Origin: Solobacterium sp.
GTDB taxonomy: Bacteria; Bacillota_I; Bacilli_A; Erysipelotrichales; Erysipelotrichaceae
DNA length: 9,844 bases
Assembly (NCBI GenBank): GCA_016284975.1
Contig: JAEEPV010000144.1
Coordinates: 1-9,844 of the forward strand
Direction: 5' to 3'
The notes under the pieces are model-generated. The model saw only the letters and a list, made by a program, of their open reading frames with translations, was not told the DNA's origin and searched no databases. The translations under genes and the position numbers were made by a program. Positions within the stretch are counted from its first letter, which is position 1. Every line of letters starts with the position of its first letter. This document shows positions 6,110-9,844 of this stretch, piece after piece.

Positions 6110-7846
6110 ATGGAAGAGAAATCAATGGAAAAAGAAACCGAAGAAGTGAATCTGAATCGGAACTTTATTTATAACTTTATTGAAGAGGATATAGCCCCGG
6201 GCGGACAGTTTGAAGGGAAGACCGTGCATACACGTTTCCCACCCGAACCAAACGGATATCTCCATATCGGTCACTGCAAGGCCATCTGCATTGACTTCGG
6301 AATGGCTGAGAAGTTTAACGGCCTCTGCAATCTGCGAATGGATGATACGAACCCGGCAAAGGAAGACACCGAATATGTCGATGCGATTAAGCAGGATATC
6401 CATTGGCTTGGATTTGACTGGGGTGACCGCTTCTACTATGGTTCAGACTATTTTGAAAAAGACTATGAATTTGCGGTGGAGCTGATCCGAAAGGGTCTTG
6501 CCTATGTGTGTGAACTGACCCCGGAGGAGTTCCGGGAATACCGCGGTGATGCGCAGACACCTGCCCGTTCTCCGTATCGTGACCGTCCGATCGAAGAGAA
6601 CCTTGAGCTGTTTGAGAAAATGAAAAACGGCGAAATTGAGGAAGGCAAGATGACACTGCGCGCGAAGATTGATCTTGCAAGCGGCAACTTCAATATGCGC
6701 GACCCTGTCATTTACCGGATCCGTCATATCAATCATCATCGTCAGGGCACCAAGTGGTGCATTTATCCGATGTATGACTTTGCGCATCCGATTCAGGACG
6801 CCCTGGAAGGCATTACGCATTCCCTGTGTTCGCTGGAGTTTGAAGATCACAGGCCTTTGTATAACTGGGTGGTATCGAATGTATCCATCCCGTATTACAA
6901 GCCGCGTCAGATCGAGTTTGCACGCCTTGGAATCGATCATACCGTCATGTCAAAGCGCAAACTCCGTCAGCTGGTTGAAGAAAACTACGTGTCCGGCTGG
7001 GATGATCCGCGGATGCCGACCCTGTGCGGTCTGCGCCGCAGAGGCTATACTGCGAAATCAATTCGGAATTTCTGTGATTCGATCGGTGTTGCCAAGAGTG
7101 CTAATACGATTGAATTTGCCGAGCTGGAACGCTGCCTGCGTGATGATCTCAACACAACCGCAGAGCGTACCATGGCAGTACTTCATCCGGTTAAGCTGAC
7201 CGTCACAAACTATCCGGAAGGACAGTCTGAAACATTCGAGGTTGAAAACAACCCGCTGGATCCCGAACAGGGAACCCATACGATCACATTCAGCCGGAAT
7301 CTCTGGATCGAAGAGGAGGATTTTCTCGAAGAACCGATCCCGAAGTACAAGCGGCTGTATCCGGGCAATGAAGTGCGCCTGAAAGGAACGTATCTCGTAA
7401 CCTGTACCGGCTGTGTAAAGGATGAAACCGGCAAGGTGGTCGAAGTGCTCTGTGAGTATGATCCGCAGTCCCGTGGCGGCAATCCTGCAGATGGCCGCAA
7501 GATCAAGGGTGCTACCATCCACTGGGTGGATGCAGAGACCTGCGTGGATGCCGAGGTTCGCCTGTATGAGAATCTCTTCAATGATCCGAATCCGGATGCG
7601 CCGGGAAAAGACTTCCTGGAGGCAATCAACCCGGACAGCCTGATCGTTCTGAATGGCTGTAAGGTGGAACGTTCCATGGTTGATGTCGCAAAAGAGTTTG
7701 ATCAGCGTGAAAACCGCACCGGCACCAATGCCCCGACGTTTCAGTTCATGCGGGTCGGCTTCTTCTGCCTCGACAACAAGGACAGCTCTGCCGATCATCT
7801 GGTATTCAACCGCAGTGTCCTGCTGCGGGATGGCTTCAAAAAATAA
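6110..7846 (+). CDS. glnS: Glutaminyl-tRNA synthetase
   Basis: This class I aminoacyl-tRNA synthetase charges tRNA-Gln with glutamine using ATP. From ATG 6110 it has 578 residues, close to the E. coli enzyme (about 554). The N-terminal catalytic domain shows FPPEPNGYLHIGHCK with the HIGH motif at 52-55, LRMDDTNPAKED (75-86), and the GlnRS-specific segment around HPIQDALEGITHSLCSLEF (226-244). The KMSKS-equivalent VMSKRKL is at 279-285. Residues about 355-575 form the two anticodon-binding beta-barrels, including SRNLWIEEEDF (395-405) and NRTGTNAPTFQFMRVGFF. These features mark GlnRS rather than GluRS. It is transcribed alone, from its own promoter to a strong terminator. Many Bacillota lack this enzyme and use GatCAB transamidation instead, so its presence indicates the direct route, probably gained by ancestral transfer as known for bacterial GlnRS. 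Confidence 0.97.
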   Translation: MEEKSMEKETEEVNLNRNFIYNFIEEDIAPGGQFEGKTVHTRFPPEPNGYLHIGHCKAICIDFGMAEKFNGLCNLRMDDTNPAKEDTEYVDAIKQDIHWLGFDWGDRFYYGSDYFEKDYEFAVELIRKGLAYVCELTPEEFREYRGDAQTPARSPYRDRPIEENLELFEKMKNGEIEEGKMTLRAKIDLASGNFNMRDPVIYRIRHINHHRQGTKWCIYPMYDFAHPIQDALEGITHSLCSLEFEDHRPLYNWVVSNVSIPYYKPRQIEFARLGIDHTVMSKRKLRQLVEENYVSGWDDPRMPTLCGLRRRGYTAKSIRNFCDSIGVAKSANTIEFAELERCLRDDLNTTAERTMAVLHPVKLTVTNYPEGQSETFEVENNPLDPEQGTHTITFSRNLWIEEEDFLEEPIPKYKRLYPGNEVRLKGTYLVTCTGCVKDETGKVVEVLCEYDPQSRGGNPADGRKIKGATIHWVDAETCVDAEVRLYENLFNDPNPDAPGKDFLEAINPDSLIVLNGCKVERSMVDVAKEFDQRENRTGTNAPTFQFMRVGFFCLDNKDSSADHLVFNRSVLLRDGFKK

Positions 7847-7850
7847 GCGG

Positions 7851-7877
7851 AAGAAACGCAGAAATGCGTTTCTTTTT
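7851..7877 (+). terminator. Intrinsic terminator after glnS
   Basis: A perfect 10-base-pair stem AAGAAACGCA/TGCGTTTCTT (7851-7860/7865-7874) carries a GAAA tetraloop and ends in T at 7873-7877. Confidence 0.92.
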
Positions 7878-7894
7878 AAACCTCTGGTTTAAAA
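7874..7894. repeat. Perfect inverted repeat TTTTAAACC-TCT-GGTTTAAAA between glnS and the YgjV-like gene
   Basis: Nine-base perfect arms (7874-7882 and 7886-7894) flank a three-base centre. It shares the T-tract of the glnS terminator and is followed by an A-rich run, not T, so it is not a second terminator on the plus strand. It could be an operator for the next gene, or a structure competing with the terminator. Confidence 0.5.
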
Positions 7895-7928
7895 TAAAAA
7901 AAAAGAATGATTTGGAGGTTTTTCATTT

Positions 7929-8540
7929 ATGGACACAAAGCTAATGATCGAACTGTTCGGTTATCTTGGTTCCACTTTGGTTGTGGTGTCGATGCTGATG
8001 ACATCGGTTGTCCGCCTGCGCGTAATCAATACGATTGGCAGTATCATCTTCATGATCTATGCGCTGATCATTCATTCCTATCCGACGGCATTGATGAATC
8101 TTTGTCTGGTTGGCATTAATATTTATCAGCTGCTGCGGCTGCGAAATACCACAAACAGCTATCATATGGTCGAGGTCAATTTCAATGACCGGTATCTGCA
8201 GTTTCTGCTTTCTTATTATGACTCGGACATTCGTACCTATTTCCCGGATTTCAGAGAACGCCTTGATGAAACGGATGTGGCTTACATAATCTGTCTGGAC
8301 AGTGAAACAGTCGGCGTAACACTGGGAAAACATCTTAATGAGACGGCGCTGGAACTGTTCGTCGACTATTCCACACCGACATACCGGGACTGTTCTGTCG
8401 GAGAGTACCTGTATTCTCAGCTGAAAGAGAAGGGAATCAAAGAACTGGTATACAGAGGTAAGGAAGCTGCGCATATTGAGTATGTGAAAAAGGTCGGATT
8501 TGTACAGAATGAATCCGGCGACTATACAAAAAAACTCTGA
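7929..8540 (+). CDS. YgjV-family membrane protein with GNAT-like C-terminal domain
   Basis: This 203-residue protein starts at ATG 7929, nine bases after GGAGGT (7914-7919). Residues 1-70 match the YgjV pattern of small inner-membrane proteins: IELFGYLGS, SMLMTSVVRLRVINTIGSI, then NLCLVGINIYQLLRL. They form about three membrane helices (7-24, 33-50, 52-68). Residues about 80-203 are soluble and look like a degenerate N-acetyltransferase: a strand VDYSTPTYRD (145-154), VGEYLYSQLKEKGIKELVY (157-175), and AAHIEYVKKVGF (180-191), a GNAT-type ending. The glycine-rich acetyl-CoA loop is reduced to RDCSVGEY, so catalysis is doubtful. The membrane helices would hold this domain at the inner face of the membrane. 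Function is unknown. The stop lies inside the terminator hairpin of the convergent DJ-1 gene. The family call for the first part is fairly firm; the GNAT call is tentative. Confidence 0.75.
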   Translation: MDTKLMIELFGYLGSTLVVVSMLMTSVVRLRVINTIGSIIFMIYALIIHSYPTALMNLCLVGINIYQLLRLRNTTNSYHMVEVNFNDRYLQFLLSYYDSDIRTYFPDFRERLDETDVAYIICLDSETVGVTLGKHLNETALELFVDYSTPTYRDCSVGEYLYSQLKEKGIKELVYRGKEAAHIEYVKKVGFVQNESGDYTKKL

Positions 8541-8564
8541 TCACAGAGAATCAGTGAATCAGAG
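8528..8564 (-). terminator. Intrinsic terminator of the DJ-1/PfpI gene (minus strand), overlapping the end of the YgjV-like gene
   Basis: CTCTGAT+CAC (8535-8544) pairs with GTG+ATCAGAG (8554-8556, 8558-8564), with one bulged base at 8557 and a nine-base loop. Read on the minus strand, the hairpin is followed by seven T (8534 to 8528). It covers the last codons and the stop of the plus-strand gene. Confidence 0.75.
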
Positions 8565-8571
8565 TAGTCAG

Positions 8572-8597
8572 ATAAGCCTGTCAAAGGGCTTATTTTT
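8572..8597 (+). terminator. Intrinsic terminator of the YgjV-like gene, overlapping the end of the DJ-1/PfpI gene
   Basis: The stem is ATAAGCC/GGCTTAT (8572-8578/8587-8593), the loop eight bases, and the T run 8593-8597. The right arm contains the stop codon of the minus-strand gene (8590-8592). Confidence 0.75.
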
Positions 8598-9102
8598 GAT
8601 TGTTCAAAACACGGATGTAATCTTTCATGTAGTCCGGCAGGCTTGACGGAACCTGAGCAGATACAATATTGCCGTCAACGATGGAGCTGACATCATGCCA
8701 TGTCGCACCGGCATTGGTCATGTCATCACGGATGCCGACCGTACTGGTGACATTTTTGCCGTTCAGAATACCGGCAGAGATCAGGACCCATCCGGCATGA
8801 CAGATCTCACCGATCACCTTGTTTCTGCTGTTGATATTCCTTACAATCTCCAGTACTTCCGGGTATCTGCGCAGTTTATCGGGAGCCCAGCCGCCCGGGA
8901 CAAGCAGTCCGTCATAGTCATCTGCGCGGATCTCATCAAACGTCAGATCAACCTGGCAGGGAACACCGTATTTGCCATGATACAGACCAGCCTTTTTGGC
9001 GGCCAGATCTACCTGGCAGCCTTCTTCACGCAGACGGTATACCGGATACCAGAGTTCGAGGTCTTCAAAACTTTCGTCAACCAGTGTCAGTATTTTTTTC
9101 AT
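8590..9102 (-). CDS. DJ-1/PfpI family protein (type-1 glutamine amidotransferase-like)
   Basis: This 170-residue cytosolic protein of the DJ-1/ThiJ/PfpI superfamily is usual in length. It begins MKKILTLVDESFEDLELWYP, where Glu13 is the conserved acid near the active cysteine. DGLLVPGGWAPDKLR (64-78) is the glycine-rich turn, and VIGEICHAGWVL (97-108) is the nucleophile elbow with Cys101-His102. TSTVGIRDDMTNAGATWHD (119-137) and IVSAQVPSSLPDY (146-158) match the PfpI/YhbO branch. Relatives have been reported as proteases, glyoxalases or deglycases and in stress protection; which applies here is not visible. ATG is at the complement of 9100-9102, and in-frame stops just upstream exclude a longer form. 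The binding site AGCAGG is somewhat distant (about 11 bases). It is divergent from the SGNH hydrolase and convergent with the YgjV-like gene. Confidence 0.92.
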   Translation of the reverse strand: MKKILTLVDESFEDLELWYPVYRLREEGCQVDLAAKKAGLYHGKYGVPCQVDLTFDEIRADDYDGLLVPGGWAPDKLRRYPEVLEIVRNINSRNKVIGEICHAGWVLISAGILNGKNVTSTVGIRDDMTNAGATWHDVSSIVDGNIVSAQVPSSLPDYMKDYIRVLNNQK

Positions 9103-9166
9103 AAGAAATTATTACCTGCTTTCTTTTTTTCATTATGACATGAGAAAAACAGAAGCGGAATGCAAA

Positions 9167-9199
9167 GAAACCTGTCATTTGCGTGGTTTTGACAGTTTC
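9167..9199. repeat. Inverted repeat GAAAC(C)TGTCA...TGACAGTTTC in the divergent DJ-1/SGNH intergenic region
   Basis: The left arm is 9167-9177, with one extra C at 9172. The right arm is 9190-9199, giving ten matching bases around a 12-base centre. It lies in the 155-base divergent interval and overlaps the best promoter candidate for the SGNH gene. A further GAAAC copy lies at 9215-9219. There is no T-tract on either side, so an operator is more likely than a terminator. Confidence 0.5.
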
Positions 9200-9207
9200 C
9201 GTATTAC
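9179..9207 (+). promoter_or_regulatory. Possible promoter for the SGNH hydrolase gene
   Basis: TTGCGT (9179-9184), a 17-base spacer and TATTAC (9202-9207) match only partly to consensus (3/6 and 4/6). The -35 is the same TTGCGT as proposed for glnS. TACAAT at 9205-9210 is an alternative -10, but at poor spacing. Confidence 0.25.
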
Positions 9208-9257
9208 AATGAAAGAAACAGACGGAACAGCTGGGAACCGTATGCGGAGAAGCGCGG

Positions 9258-9842
9258 ATGAAACGGATATTGTGTTTTGGTGATTCAAATACCTGGGGTT
9301 ATGATTCAAGGTCCTTTTTTGGTGAACAATACCCGTCCGATATCCGATGGACCGGTCTGCTCAGGCAGAGCGGTTATGAAGCGGTAAATTACGGGCAGAA
9401 CGGTATGTGCGTGCCGGAAGGTGCTGCGCTCGGCTGGGTTTTGAATCTTGCGAAAAATAATCGCCCGGCGGATGCTGTGACGGTGATGCTTGGATCAAAT
9501 GATCTGCTGCGAATGGATCGGGCAGAAGAAATCGGAGCACGCATGGAGAACCTGATAAAGGGATTGAAAAAATATATATCTTCCGAAACGATCCTGCTGA
9601 TCGCTCCGCCGGTACTGAAACCCGGTATCTGGGTCAGTGATGAAAAGGCGATCGTGGAATCCCAGCGGCTCGCGGAAGTGTATCGCGGCATTGCCGACAA
9701 AGAACAGACCGCATTTGCGGATGTATCCAAATGGGGAATTGAAGTGCTTTCGGACGGGGTTCATTTTTCGCCGTCCGGACATGCGGTATTTGCCGAAACG
9801 CTGGCCGGTAAACTGGATGCGATCACTGGAGAAGGCGAATGA
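9258..9842 (+). CDS. SGNH/GDSL-family hydrolase (esterase/lipase-like)
   Basis: This 194-residue protein starts at ATG 9258, seven bases behind GGAGA (9246-9250). It has the four SGNH blocks: CFGDSNTWG (6-14) with nucleophile Ser10, NYGQNG (44-49) with the block II Gly, MLGSNDLL (77-84) with Asn81, and DGVHFSPSGH (166-175) with catalytic Asp166 and His169. There is no signal peptide, so it is probably cytosolic. The opening 'GDSNTWGYD' places it near arylesterase/acyl-CoA thioesterase-like SGNH enzymes, which hydrolyse small esters, thioesters or deacetylate sugars; the substrate is not determinable here. Length is normal and all catalytic residues are present. TGA 9840-9842 overlaps an ATG at 9839, so a coupled downstream gene is likely. 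It is divergent from the DJ-1 gene. Confidence 0.92.
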   Translation: MKRILCFGDSNTWGYDSRSFFGEQYPSDIRWTGLLRQSGYEAVNYGQNGMCVPEGAALGWVLNLAKNNRPADAVTVMLGSNDLLRMDRAEEIGARMENLIKGLKKYISSETILLIAPPVLKPGIWVSDEKAIVESQRLAEVYRGIADKEQTAFADVSKWGIEVLSDGVHFSPSGHAVFAETLAGKLDAITGEGE

Positions 9843-9844
9843 AA
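9839..9844 (+). CDS. Possible start of a downstream gene, cut by the window edge
   Basis: ATG AAA begins at 9839 and overlaps the SGNH stop as ATGA. GGAG with GAAGG (9828-9835) lies at ribosome-binding distance. Only two codons are visible, so nothing can be said of the product. Confidence 0.3.

Noticed and set aside
7058..7798. Minus-strand open frame (246 codons) antisense to glnS
   Set aside because: It is fully covered by the conserved GlnRS anticodon-binding region and its translation looks like no protein family.
8695..9138. Plus-strand open frame (147 codons) across the DJ-1 region
   Set aside because: The minus strand has the DJ-1 motifs (VPGGW, GEICHAG), a suitable start and a terminator. 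The plus-strand translation is featureless.
1..9844. Mobile element, CRISPR array, tRNA or prophage signatures
   Set aside because: I found no direct-repeat arrays, transposase motifs, terminal inverted repeats or tRNA-like folds. Gene content and codon use look uniform and chromosomal.

Overview
The window looks like a piece of chromosome from an anaerobic, low-to-mid GC member of the Bacillota, perhaps Erysipelotrichia- or Clostridia-like. This is inferred from strong GGAGG-type ribosome binding sites, small monocistronic units closed by hairpin-plus-T terminators, a LytS/YesM-type histidine kinase, and an exported FMN/FAD reductase of the kind used by anaerobic gut Bacillota for flavin-based respiration. 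No phage, transposon, CRISPR, tRNA or rRNA gene is visible, and every intergenic stretch is under 200 bases.

Layout. Positions 1-617 hold the C-terminal end of a DUF885-type protein with a terminal membrane anchor, then a 66-residue very basic protein, closed by a terminator at 632-670. Positions 813-2600 encode an exported reductase: N-terminal membrane segment, FMN-binding domain with a covalent flavin motif, then a fumarate-reductase-like FAD domain. A terminator follows at 2624-2655. A RimJ/RimL-like acetyltransferase (2707-3255) is followed by a seven-helix orphan sensor histidine kinase (3366-4697). The kinase overlaps a type-B carboxylesterase (4669-5979) by 29 bases.

Glutaminyl-tRNA synthetase (6110-7846) has its own plausible promoter and a perfect GNRA-loop terminator. 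Next is a YgjV-type membrane protein with a GNAT-like C-terminal domain (7929-8540). It converges on a DJ-1/PfpI-family gene (8590-9102, minus strand), and the terminator of each gene overlaps the 3' end of the other. A divergent region with an inverted repeat (9167-9199) separates the DJ-1 gene from an SGNH/GDSL hydrolase (9258-9842). That gene probably overlaps the start of a further gene by ATGA at the window edge.

How the genes relate. Most units look independent. The supported couplings are the kinase/esterase overlap, the DUF885/basic-protein pair, and the convergent and divergent arrangements around the DJ-1 gene. I do not see a clear multi-gene novel system. The most interesting points are the exported reductase with unknown electron acceptor, the kinase-esterase overlap without a response regulator, the YgjV-GNAT fusion, and the interlocked convergent terminators.
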